A stretch of DNA of 64,000 nt, taken from assembly GCA_018857735.1 (NCBI GenBank), contig JABMCL010002109.1, positions 612,501-676,500 of the forward strand, in the 5' to 3' direction. Below, piece by piece: positions 17,714 through 30,712 of the stretch. The position numbers and the translations under genes were made by a program. This DNA comes from Alviniconcha marisindica (lineage: Eukaryota; Mollusca; Gastropoda; Provannidae). The notes below the pieces were generated by a model that was not told the origin of the DNA, ran no database searches, and worked only from the letters and a program-made list of their open reading frames with translations. Numbering within the stretch: position 1 is the stretch's first letter; the number at the start of each line of letters is the position of its first letter.

Positions 17714-20700
17714 TCAGCTTTTGTAGGCATAGTTGAACTGGTTGCCAAACTTGTCACGCACTCGCTTGTAATCAGCAGCATCCAGAGCACTGGCCACACG
17801 CTTCATTGATGACCTGGAAACCAAACACACATTAAACATTACATGCTCTGCACAAGCAGCTTGCTTTTATGCGTCCTTGTGATTCATGACCTCATCAAAG
17901 TAAAACTCGGAGCATTCACGCACTTGATAGCAGGTGAGGTCAGTAACATTAATTTCACTCAAGTCCTTGCCATTTGACAAATTGTCTTCTTCTTTTTCTT
18001 TTTCTTTTAGCCTACTTCTACCTCTGTCACTTCCACCATGTTATCTGGTCTTCACACCTGCAACATTAAGAGGTGATAACTGTACCTACACATATGCATG
18101 CATAGGCTCAGAGCTCAGGAGCTGTGTGATCAGGGAGGTAGGCCTGGGCCCTCATTCCCTATCCCACTCTTCCCCCGCCCCTAATAAGCAAGACAGTTTC
18201 TGTGGACATAAAGCACCATGAAAGAAGAAGATGCATGGGGTAAATAAATGAATAATTAATGCAAAATTGTATGTGTTTGTGCCCTGCCTACCAGGGGATA
18301 AACTGTGTTACACACAAAAGCATTGACACGGACAAGCACTTACTTGTTGAAGACTTTGGCTTCCAAGCGGGCTCTGGTGGTGTTTTTGGTTTCACGGATG
18401 TCTGTCAGTCCCTCGTATTTCTTTTTGCCCTTTCCCTTGCCCTTGCCTTTGCCCTTTGCCCCCTTGGCTTTATTGTCCTTGGCCTGTGACCTTTTAGAGC
18501 CAAGGTCATGACCTGTGGCGGCTTCAATATCAGCTTGCAGTTCAGCATCTAACCACGGTGGCACTTCTTGTGTGTCAGCAGCACCTGTTAAATTCAAAGA
18601 GGTTAAAATTCAATCTTCTGTTGGTGTGAACGTAGAGTCAATGGCTTCTGCAGTTTGAAAAAATGCCAACATTAATGACTCTGCCAGGTACAGGCAAACA
18701 GAAACCCATTAAGCTATCCAGCTTGAATTTACTTTTTTTAGGAATTCAAGTCATGCCCTCAGAAAAAGGAATTTCATTTTAGGAATTCAAGTCACATGCT
18801 CTCAGAAAAAAAGCAAAATTGCTTCAAGGGTGTGGGTATTTTCACTGGCTTTTTCACTGTTTGTTAGCTGCTGATACATGTTATAACATGCTGTCAAAAT
18901 TCTATGCTAATAAGCTTTCTTCTAGTACCTGTACAAATAAAAGCCTTCATCAAAATATCATTGTGTCCCAGTCCCTGAGAAAAAAGAAAAAAACAGAAGA
19001 AAAAAAACAGGGAACAAACTTTCTATTAAAAAAGTAACACAAGTTGTGTCCAGCATTTGGTTACCAGTATCCATTCTGTCTCAACAGACTACCATCAACA
19101 CACTGATGCCTTGGTGAACTGATTTATTCACCTGCAGTAGACTCTGGTTTCTTTGTCACCGTTGTTTCCTTCATTTCCTCCTTGATGTCAGCTGGGTTGG
19201 AAGGGCATCCATTTTCATCTCGAGGGATTATCTTTCCATGGAAAGGACACTGCGAGAAAAAGGAACACAGCGATGAAACTCAACTACAATAATACTCACA
19301 TGGTGCACACTGGATCACACGGCCCACACTGGATCACATGGTCCATCCACACTGGATCACACAGTGCACAGTGGATCACCCAGTCCACACTGGATCTAGT
19401 CTCACCTTCTGATGGTGGTAATCCCTCACACACATGTATATTTTCTAAGGCGCAGAAACAGTACTTCTTTAGCATTACTGTCTGGTAAACAACAGCAACA
19501 GCATAACAACAACAACAACAACAAAACACCACTCCATGGACAACCTGTTCATAGTCTCAGAGACAGACAGACAGATACAGAAAGAGAATGAATGCATGAA
19601 TGAATCAGCAAAGACACACAATCATTTACCATCCAGCTCTCGCCCATGGGATAATGCCACCTAAGTTGCTATTAAATCTATGCTATACTTCCATGCACTT
19701 GTATTTTCACAAATTTCCGTTTGTATAATTATTGAAGGACAAACATACTTCTAGCAGTTCTACACAGTAAGTGTGACTAATATGATGGTAATTTGTACAT
19801 TAAGCAGTGGCCATCGGCAGTACACTCCAAAATTAATGTCCTGCCTTAGAGTGAGTGCATAGTGTCCACTCTGAGATAAAGGCACTTGGGATAGTCTTTA
19901 TCATCAGTATTGTCTGTATGGTTCACTCTGAGTTAAAGGCACTTAGAATGGTCTGTATCATCAGTATTGTCTGTATGGTTCACTCTGAGTTAAAGGCACT
20001 TAGAATGGTCTGTATCATCAGTATTGTCTGTATGGTTCACTCTGAGTTAAAGGCACTTAGAATGGTCTGTATCATCAGTATTGTCTGTATGGTTCACTCT
20101 GAGTTAAAGGCACTTAGAATGGTCTGTATCATCAGTATTGTCTGTATGGTTCACTCTGAGTTAAAGGCACTTAGAATGGTCTGTATCATCAGTATTGTCT
20201 GTATGGTTCACTCTGAGTTAAAGGCACTTAGAACAGTCTTTAATGTTAGTGTTGCCATCATTCTTACCTTGACTCGATCCATCCTCTCGCAGAGTTTGCC
20301 GCTGGGCAGCTTGGCACGACACTTCCACTTGACGGGGACAAACTGGCCTGTGTAGTGGAATGTGCGATTCATCACTGCAGCGATCTCGTTCTGCAAAATA
20401 CACACACGCAAGCATGCACACATGCATGCACACACACACACACGCACACACACATACACACAATGAGTTACAGCCACCGCTTTCTGTGTCTGTCTGCAAA
20501 GTCGGCATATGTGAACTGGCTCTGTGAACATGCAGGGTTTGGTTTGGAAGTTTTTTGTATTGCCATATATAATTTTTTCGTTCATTCATTCATTCATATT
20601 CCCAAGGATGGGAGTCAATGGTTGAAAATTGGTTAAGCAATAGGTTTAATATTAGATTTGCTATTATTACTTCTTATTATCAAGCTTAATATCAGATTTG

Positions 20701-22312
20701 TTGCTTTTACTTATCTGTATCATTTTTATCCCTCCTTCTCATCATCACCACTACATCAGTTTTGCTGCGTTTATTAACAATGTTTTACAATTTCTGCCAT
20801 CATTGCCATAATTATCATTACTACAGCCAAGCTCCTCAACACTTCAGCTCCTCCAGTGTACAGTATTTTACAGCTCTGTCATTCCCTTGAATTCTGCTAG
20901 ATCTTTTCAGTGGAAGGTCCCCTGCAGTTTCACATGCCAGTCTGGTTTTTCTTTTTTCTTTTAAGGCCAGTGAAGTAAATAATACAGCTCATTTTAGTTT
21001 CTGTTTAGTTTCTTCCAATTTGAATTACTTGTAGTCATTGTTATTGTCATTTTCTGCTTCAGTTGTCTCAATGTGTATGTAGTTTATATCTGAATTTTGT
21101 ACAGTGCGCTGAACTCTTTTTTGTGTTGGAGGTTTGGGCTTTATAAATATTTTTAAAATATTATTTTTTATTATCATTCTATTTTACGATAAATATATAG
21201 ATAAGAACAAAGTCCCTGCATGTACCTGTGAGGGCTTCTCATGTTCCACCTCAGCAGGAACCCAAAACCTGTGCAGTGAGTCATTCCTGGTGGGACAGAG
21301 AGACAATCAAAGATACATTTCAAAGTGCCTAAGATACACACACAGCAGTCTGTCCACTAGTGAATCAGCTCTGTTTCATGGAGTCTTGCTTTGAACTGTA
21401 TTCCACCACAGCGGTCATAGCATAATGTACAGACAAACTCAAGGTCAAACTATAACAGTGTGTAAACAAATGTTATGCAACTGAAATAAGGGTCTCCTGT
21501 GTTTTGGTGTAACACTCCTACTGCTTCTAGGCTCTCTATCCACCACCCTGATTACATGGTGTGGAGTGGGGTGGGGGGGGGGGGGGGGGGGGGAGGCAGT
21601 CACAGTTGCTGTCCAAACTCAGATTCAAACACACAACTTTTCAATTCTGAATCTGGTCCCTTAATCACTCAACCACACAACTCACTCATGCAACTTTGTT
21701 TTTACAGTGTTTTGGTTCTTTGCTTTATAATGGGCTGTGTGCTCTAATTTGGTGAAATAGCATCTAAAAGAATACATTATCATTATTATTACTACTAAAA
21801 AGCAACAAGCAAACAAAGTGCCTCACCGCAAAAATCAAACGAGCCAGACAGATCTTCACTGTGCCAAACGGTTAACACAAAAGGACTCAGCTGTTCACTG
21901 CCGAGTAATGCAATGCAATAAAACCAAAGAAGCAAAAAACTAGCAAGCAAAAGCTCACTTGACAACAGCTGGTGCCTCAATCTTGTCCGGCGTTCCCCAG
22001 AAGGCCAGATCCAAACCAAAGGACAGAGTGGGAACCTCGCTGCTAGGTTTTGTGGCTGTTGCCGCTCCCTTACCATCTGAGGTTGAAGGCCTTGAAACAG
22101 AGACAAAATACACTGAAGATGGAAGCTGGCGGATAGAACAGAAAATTCACGGCTTGCTTCTGCTGCATCTGGGGTCCTTGCAATCTAGCGTTGTACTTTC
22201 CACACAAAAGGCCTGCACAGTGGGAGATCAAAGCCAAAAGACTGTGGGAATCCACAGTGTGAGTGTGTATGTGTGTGTGTGTGAGTGTGTGTGTGTGTGT
22301 GGGGGGAATCCA

Positions 22313-22353
<41 letters not shown>

Positions 22354-22574
22354 TGTGTGTGCATGTGCGTGTGTGTGTGTGTTTGTGTGTAATGGGGGTT
22401 GTGGATGGGGTAAAATAGCAGGTCACAATGGTTCATTCCTGAGCCTTGTGGTCCTTGGTGGGATCCTGTTCTGCTTCATTGCATCATGACTCTGGCACCA
22501 AGTTATCTAATGTATTCTGAATCTTACGCTAATTTGTGTTGTGTATTTTATCATTATCTCTCCCCAACCCCCCC

Positions 22575-22659
<85 letters not shown>

Positions 22660-25600
22660 TCCTCTTTTCAGCCACAAGGGTTATATCAAGATGAAAAAAA
22701 TTACACTTACAGCCAATTAATTCATCTTCATTGTCATACTACATCACTTGTCTCACACTGTTCAGTCTTGTAGCAGGCAGCAATTGGGAAAGGTTTTGGG
22801 GGGAATGAAGTTGAATAAAGCTGAATAAATCAGGAAGGCAGAGAATTATGTGTAGCAGGGGTAGCATGCAAGGCTTACAAGGAGGGGACCTCAGATAGCC
22901 TCTGGTTCCCATGAGGTGGGATCAATTTCTGCATCTGCAGTATCCAACAGTCGGATACAAGTCAGCTGTTATGGAAGTATCTTGGAGAGTGAATAGAAAG
23001 AAGATTTTAAAAAAACAAATGTTTAAAAAGTGAAACCAGATTTGCTCTGTGCAATGTCCTTGTAGATGATTTCGACAATTTGTGATCATCAATGCAGTCT
23101 ACTTCACACAGATAAACTAGCAAAATTAACAGTTCCACACTATTAAGGATTCCACTCCCATGGCTAGGGTTTCAGCCCTGGATGATGTTCTTCTAAACCC
23201 TCTTCCTGTCTGCCAGCTGTTTGCCAGCCGACCACTGTGCTCACCCAAGCAAAACCTATCACAGTTGTATTCTCTCACAGGCACATAAACATTAACACAT
23301 GAATAATCCTTATTCCATATGAATGCAACATGTATTAATCCTAGTTTGTCTTCAAACAGTAAGCAAAGCAAAAAGGTACAGCTCACCCTGCCTCCTCCTC
23401 AAGGCCTAGTTTGATGATGCTAGCGGCGCGTGATGTGGGGTCCTGGACCAAAGCAGCTTTGTGCCTGTCATTGAGGTTCCAGTATTTCTCTGTGCTCTTC
23501 TGCCTGCACCCCAATGGTCCTGGGTTCACTGCCCGCTCAGCCTTGGCAGCTTTGTCTGATGCTGCTCGTTTGTTGGGTCTGCTGGATGTGGAAGGGGAGT
23601 GGGCTACATCTGACTGGCCAGAGGACGTTGGGGTTGGTTCCAAACCTGGAAGAATTCAATTCCATCACACTCTGGCCAGCATGAATGAGTCAATCAAATC
23701 AAATCAATGTTTTATTTTATTTCTGTTCACAGCAAGGTGATATTAGAGAGACGACAACAACAAACAAACAAAACCAGCATGAACAAGAGGTGACGTGCAG
23801 GCTTCAACATATGGTGCACCTCTGATGGGCTGTTTTTTGCAATGCCAAGCCATAAGGATGTACCTCTGGTGGGGTTTATGTACCTTGTATTTACTCGCGT
23901 GCCAGGTGAAAGTTACCATAAGCAACTCAGGTCTTTGTCGTTGTGTTTGTGTGACGTCTTTCGAGTGGTAATCACTTCCCTTGTTTGTTGATTTGAGCTG
24001 AAAGGACCTAACTTGTCTGAAGCTGCTTCTTGTGTAAGAAGTTGGTACATGCCAGACAGGTTGGTACTTGCAGTACAAAGAAGGCACAGGACACACAGAC
24101 AAACTGATCCACGGCACAGCGGTGATTATTGTCTGCAACTGGCTGTTGTGTAAGAAGCTTGTACATGACACACAGGTTGGCACTTTATGCTCAGAGAAGG
24201 CACAGGATCCACAGACAAACTGAACCAAGGCACAGCTGTAATTAATCACGTCTGCAGCTGGTTCTTGTGTAAGAAGTTGGTACATGCCAGACAAGTTGGT
24301 ACTTTCCATGCAGAGAAGGCACATCTAGCAACACCCAAACGATCTGAACCAAGTCACAGCTGTAACTAATGTCTGCAACTGGTTGTTGTGTAAAAAGCTG
24401 GCACAACACAGACAGGATGGCATTCTCTGCACAGAGAAGGCACAGGATCCACAGACAAACAGACCCAAGGCACAATGGCATCACTCACCATACTCTGCTC
24501 TCAGGTGGGCGGGAATCACAGGCTCATAGCCTTCCTTTTCTGGCACCTCTTCCATCTCATCATCTGTTGCAAAAGAGTTCTTTCACAGTTTTCAACCAAA
24601 TTTTCACATAAAAAATTAGGGTCTACTTCCAAACTTATTCCCAATCTTCCAGCATACTCCAACTATACTTCTATTATATTTTAAATGAAGCACTAACATG
24701 TATAATATTAATATCTTTACTACACATGAAATATCACCTACACATAGATTCACATCTTTATAAATACACACTTCTGAATTACCATCAAATCAATATGTGA
24801 CTTAATAGAGGGAATGCAAGACATATTAATGGTGAAAGAAAAGTGGTCTTCTATGCTTCAAACTGAAAACGGTTAAAACAGTCAACCCACCTAGGCTTGG
24901 GCTGTGTGATAACATACTGACACCAGCAAGAACACCAAGGCTTGGGCTGTGCCACAACACACTGACACCAGCAAGAACACCAAGGCTTGGGCTGTGTCAC
25001 AACACACTGACACCAGCAAGAACACCTGGGCTTGGGCTGTGTCACAACACACTGACACCAGCAAGAACACCTAGGCTACATTAAAATGTTGTTGCGCACT
25101 GCATAACTCTGTGGGGACTGCCTTCAACCATGATAAGCTCCTTGAATAACATGTACAGCATCCACCCTCCAGAAATGGGAGATAAATCTTCCAAAGAGTG
25201 TGTGGCTGCCCATGTGGCAGGGGTAAAAATATATTTGAAACAAAAACAAAACAAAAAACAGTTACACACAGAATCCTCTCACCCTCTGGAATGTATTTGT
25301 CAACGTGCAACTGCATATACTGTGTGACCCCAGAGTGTTTTGCTAAGGAATGCTACAACAACGAAAACAGAGAGAGGTGGTTCTGACCCGAGTCTGACTG
25401 GTCCCCCAGGCTGTCGCTGGGTTGTGGCACCAGTCGCAGCTCCATACACTTGGTCTTGATGTGCTCCAGGCGAACCTTCAGGTCGATCATGTTTTTGATC
25501 TCCTTCTGGCTGCCGCCGGTCTTGCTCATTACCTGGACAAAACACTTTACATCAAAAACCAGTCATTACCTGGACAAAACACCTTACATCAAAAACCAGT

Positions 25601-27304
25601 CTTTTTTTGTTGTTGCATCTTTGCATCAGATCATCTTTATTTCTCAGATCGTATTTTTTTCCTCCAGGAAAGCAAGCAGTCACAGAGCACTGCTACTGAA
25701 TCCTCACCAGGTTATGAAGTAGTCACTTAAGACTTACATGTATCTTAAAATGGATGTTCATATGCTGTAATGCGTTGAAGATTCTTTGATGATCTTACCA
25801 GGCTGGTGCAAGCCTTGGTTGTCCACTCAGCAGTTTTTACGTCCATCGGGCAAAGGAGGCCAGGTGAAAAACCTCCCATACCCTTTTTATCATGGTGCAC
25901 AGAAAAACTTTGTTTTAATAATTTATGAGGGTGAATCAGAAACCTCCACAACTCTTTTGAAAATGGAAAATCTTCAGACTGTTTTATCACAGCAAATTAC
26001 AATTGAATTGCAATAACAGGTTAGTTTGTTAGTAACTGGATTTTAATGTCCTGTTAACCACACAGGATCACCTCAGAACAATTACAATAACAAAAATAGA
26101 CACAAATATTAATCTAAAATGTATAGATCAGATGTAAAATGGTCATGATCCCAAAGCACAAGGTTTACATAAAACAAATCAGTGTCTATAAGGGTGCAAT
26201 TCAAATGCTACGAAGTGTTAACCCTTCAGCTGCCATGATCTCACTTGAAAATCAAAGTACAAAATTGGAAATCACTGACCCTTTTTTTTTTCCTCTCTTT
26301 ATTTTCTTCTGCATTAGCATATATAAAAGAATTTCCACCTAAACGCACTGTACCAGAAAGTAGATTTGCTACAAGACCAGAAAATATACTGTCTGCAGGC
26401 GTGTGTGAACACTTTTCAGCCTTGACAGTTCACAGGCTATGGCAGTGAAGGGGTTAACATACTATGAACATCAGTGAATATCTCCTCACCCACCTCCAGC
26501 CACTTGATGACCTGAGGCAGATGTCTCATGGAGACAAGACGGCTGCAGTCTTTCAGGGTGCGGAACAAATCCCTGTTGTCCTCTGTCTCCATCAAGCGCA
26601 CCTCATCCGGGTCAATCTCAATCTGCAGGTTGTAGTTTCTGCTGACCAAACCATGCATCTGAACCATGCCTCTCTCCTCTGCCTCATCCGAATCAACAGC
26701 TTCAAAGTCTTCCTCCTCCTCCTCTATTTGAGATTCTCTATCATTGTTGGATTGTGAGGGGTCTTGGGCTGGACCTCGTGTGCTGTCTGACAAACTTTCT
26801 CCAGTTGAATCACCATCTTTTTCTTTAGTTTCCAGCAAATCGTTTAGTTTGGATAGTGTTGTTTTGGTGTTTGTGTTTATTTCACATCCTTTCTCAGCTA
26901 CAGGGCTGGCATCCCCCTGCTCTGCTGATCTGCTGCCATTGCCGCACGAGTCTTTAGTTTCTGGGCCAGCTGCAGAGCAGTGCGCAGTGTGCTGCGAGGA
27001 AAGTTCAGATGCCCTGCGAGAAGGTGGTGTGTGATGGGTATTATCCTGCACATCACTCCCCTCTGCAAAGTCTGACTCGGTGAACAGGAAGTCCGGTTTG
27101 GGGAGAAGCAAGTCGATGCAGTTTTCTGCTTCTGTGGCAGTGTCCGTGATTTCTTTCTGAAGTTCTGAAACAACCCATCTGACTCAAGTACAAATGTTTT
27201 CCATCCTATTCTAAAGACAAATGATGTAATGTTTTCCCTCTTTGTTTTTTCTTTTCTTTCTTTGTTGTTAAACCTGAATCAATCTATCTCCTAAAGAGAA
27301 TCAA

Positions 27305-27355
<51 letters not shown>

Positions 27356-29377
27356 GAGTTGTTTTCAAAAGGCATAATGACCAAAGATTCTCATGGTGCC
27401 ATTCAATCTTAATGACTGTATTCTTAGCTTGGTCATGGAGAAAACTCATGTAGGTATAAATCCTGCTATCAATCATCGCTCCTTTGAAGGAACACCTGTC
27501 TTTCAAGACCTTTTTATTTGGAACTATTTGATTATAAAATCACAACCTCCAAGATGACATGACTTGAAATATGGCCAGTTCTATTTAATCTAACACATAT
27601 ATTTTAGATGGTGGTGATTGTAGTTTCTGTATCAAAGGGTACAGTGCATATTGTTTACCTTGGGAACACCCACAACAGAATTCATGCATTCATAGAAACC
27701 CTCTTTTATTTACCTTGGTGTCTAACATTCACACTTCTGCCCATCAAAAATCTGAAGCATCTTAAACATTATGTCATACCTCTTGATGCTTCAGATTTTT
27801 GATGGGCAGAAGTGTGAGTGTTGATTGGCAGAAGTGTGAATGTTAGACACCATGGTAAATACCTGCAAATTCACTCCTGGCTTTTTCCAGTTTAGCCGCC
27901 AGTGCTTTCTGCTTCCGCAGTTCCTGTTGTTCTTGGCGCCTCCGTTCAGCCAGCGACCGAGCTCGAATGTCATTGAAATTCACCTGCAATATCGTAACAA
28001 TGCTGGAGTTAAAAACTGTTACAACCATTATTTACACTTAACATATGAAATAGGAGATTTGCATACAAGTTCAGAACTGTTCACTCTGTTTAAAGGTCTT
28101 CCAGATCTAAATAAATTATGGTGCCTCAAATTTTACTATTATTTACTAATACAGCACTTGAAATAGAATCACACTGAAGCATCAGAAGCAAAACTGTATA
28201 ATTGCCACGCACCTGTTCTTCAATGGCACCTTGTGCTTGTTGTCCTTACCCCCTCCCTCCCCCCCCCCCCCCCCCCCCCAACTCTAACCACCATTACACA
28301 TCGCATTTTTCCCCTATGACCACACCCCCGATGCCTGGATCTACTGGGTTTATTCATCTCTTCAACAGGTTCTTCTGGACAGTCGCTGTCACTACCACTG
28401 ACAACAACTGGGTCAACGTCAGCATATCCCTCCTAACATGTTTTCTTCATCGCTTTCAACTCCATCACCCAGAACATCCACAATAAAACAAACCACTTCA
28501 TCTGTAGTGAAGCACCATGCTGTCATTCTGGTGTGGAGATCTGATCCACTTTGAAAACTTAGCAATTTTTTAACTTAAATGAGTTTTAGGATTCAAAAAC
28601 ACAATAAAAACAGTGCCAACTGCAAGTAAGCAACAATTGCATCACTGATCATGTGACGGGACTCCACCGGTTTCCCAGCATGTTGCTCTAAACTGGGTTG
28701 TCATGTATCCACGCCAGAATGAGCAGCTGGGAGTGAAAGGGTTAAAAGAGGTCACTCACATGTTTGCAGGTTTGCAGGAAGTGATATCCCAGGGCCAGTT
28801 TCTTGTAGGCATCCCCATACTTCTCCTGCCACTGCTGCACAGCTTTCAGCGTGTCTGATTTCAGTTTCTGTGCTGCCGCCTTTGGAGGGGGCAAGGGCTG
28901 GTGTTGCTGGTCTGTCTCTGCAAAAGTTGGACAGTAACCATAACAACAGTAAAAGATCTGCTGTTGTTGTTTTGTTTTTTTGTTTTTTGGGGGGAAGCTG
29001 GTGTTGCTGGTCTGTCTCTGCAAAAGTCAGACAGTAACCATAACAACAGTAAAAGAGGTGCTGTTGGGGACGGGGGGGGGGGGGGTGGGGGGGGGTGTTG
29101 CTGGTCTGTCTCTGCAAAAATCAGACAGTAACCATAACAACAGTAAACCAATTACACAAGCACATGTTTTGTGTTGTCCTGTTAAAATCAGGACTCTTTA
29201 ACCTTTTGTGTTTTGATCTAATCTTGCGAAGCTAAAAATACACACAAACGTACACACACACATGCACGTGCACACGCACACACACACGCACACACACACA
29301 CACATTGCAAAACCATTCTTGAGAGCAGACTATGTTACCTCCCTTTAGTCACTGTACTAACTTCAGGTCACTCGAAC

Positions 29378-29443
<66 letters not shown>

Positions 29444-30278
29444 CAAATACTAGAAAATCAGGGTTGCGCATCACATTCTAATAACTCTGCCTTTAATAAA
29501 AAATAATCTTTCAATGCATTTGAATACTTCTAGTCGTCTGATAATATGCAAACTGGAAACACATCAAAATTCTTTCTTTTTCTTCCCCTTTCATAGTCAA
29601 AATCCATGTGGCCAGATGCAGGAATGAGTGTTAACTGAATCAGTGTAAATAACGATTTTGGAATATTATTCTGTGTTGTCATAGAGACATATTATATTTT
29701 GAGCTTAATGCAAAAATCTGCTCAAAACCGCTCTTTACTGTGAAAACCCCAAAACTGGCACTAACCAGTTATGTTCATGTGAGCAGAAGGAAACAACGGT
29801 GGGCTGCTTTCTGTTTGTTTTTGACTGTTCATGTGTTTGCATAATTTACATTTTTGTTCTGATTTTCAACCTACCAGCAGTAAGTTCCAGAAAAGTCTGG
29901 AAATCTAACAGCAACAGTTCACGAAATGCATGGGATCTGTTGAACAGTTCATCAATGATTTGGACAGTAGAGAGGCGGATCTCTGCGTGCTCTCTGCTTA
30001 GCTGTGTCATCAACAGGCGGTGTGCGTGCTCAATATACAGATCTGACCTCCTGCAAGATAAAAACAAATTTATGCAATATGAATAATACATACATGACAT
30101 GATCAATTCCCAACCTTTCCTTAATTCAGGATCAAGAAGTGACCACACAGGAAAAATGAACAGAAGAGTAAGTACAACTGAGTTATGACAGAGCCAGTTA
30201 CATTGTCTAGTACAGTAACAAGGATGTCTATGCGCATGTGCCCACACACATACATGCATGCATGCACTCACACACACA

Positions 30279-30352
<74 letters not shown>

Positions 30353-30456
30353 AAGGCAGCAAAATGTATAAAAACCTAAAATGAATGTATAAGTACTCAT
30401 ACTTGAGTGACTTATTGCAATGCGCATGTGCCCACACACATACATGCATGCATGCA

Positions 30457-30524
<68 letters not shown>

Positions 30525-30646
30525 AACCAAGGCAGCAAAATGTATACAAACCCAAAATGAATGTATAAGTACTCATACCAGAGTGACTTATTTCTTCTTC
30601 TTCATCCATATATATACATAAAGTATGTAAAAAAAAAAATGTACAC

Positions 30647-30712
<66 letters not shown>

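Noticed and set aside
19855..20355. 166-residue repeat protein on the plus strand
   Set aside because: It is the 57-bp intronic array read in its open phase, running on into the reverse complement of UVSSA exon 11.
20208..20589. Minus-strand frames extending UVSSA exon 11 on both sides
   Set aside because: The extra residues come from intron sequence and an AC microsatellite; clear AG and GT sites bound the exon at 20390 and 20268.
27707..27861. MicroRNA precursor
   Set aside because: The stem is very long, near-perfect and overlaps a splice donor; nothing marks a mature miRNA. A fold-back duplication is a better reading, though small RNA data could test it.
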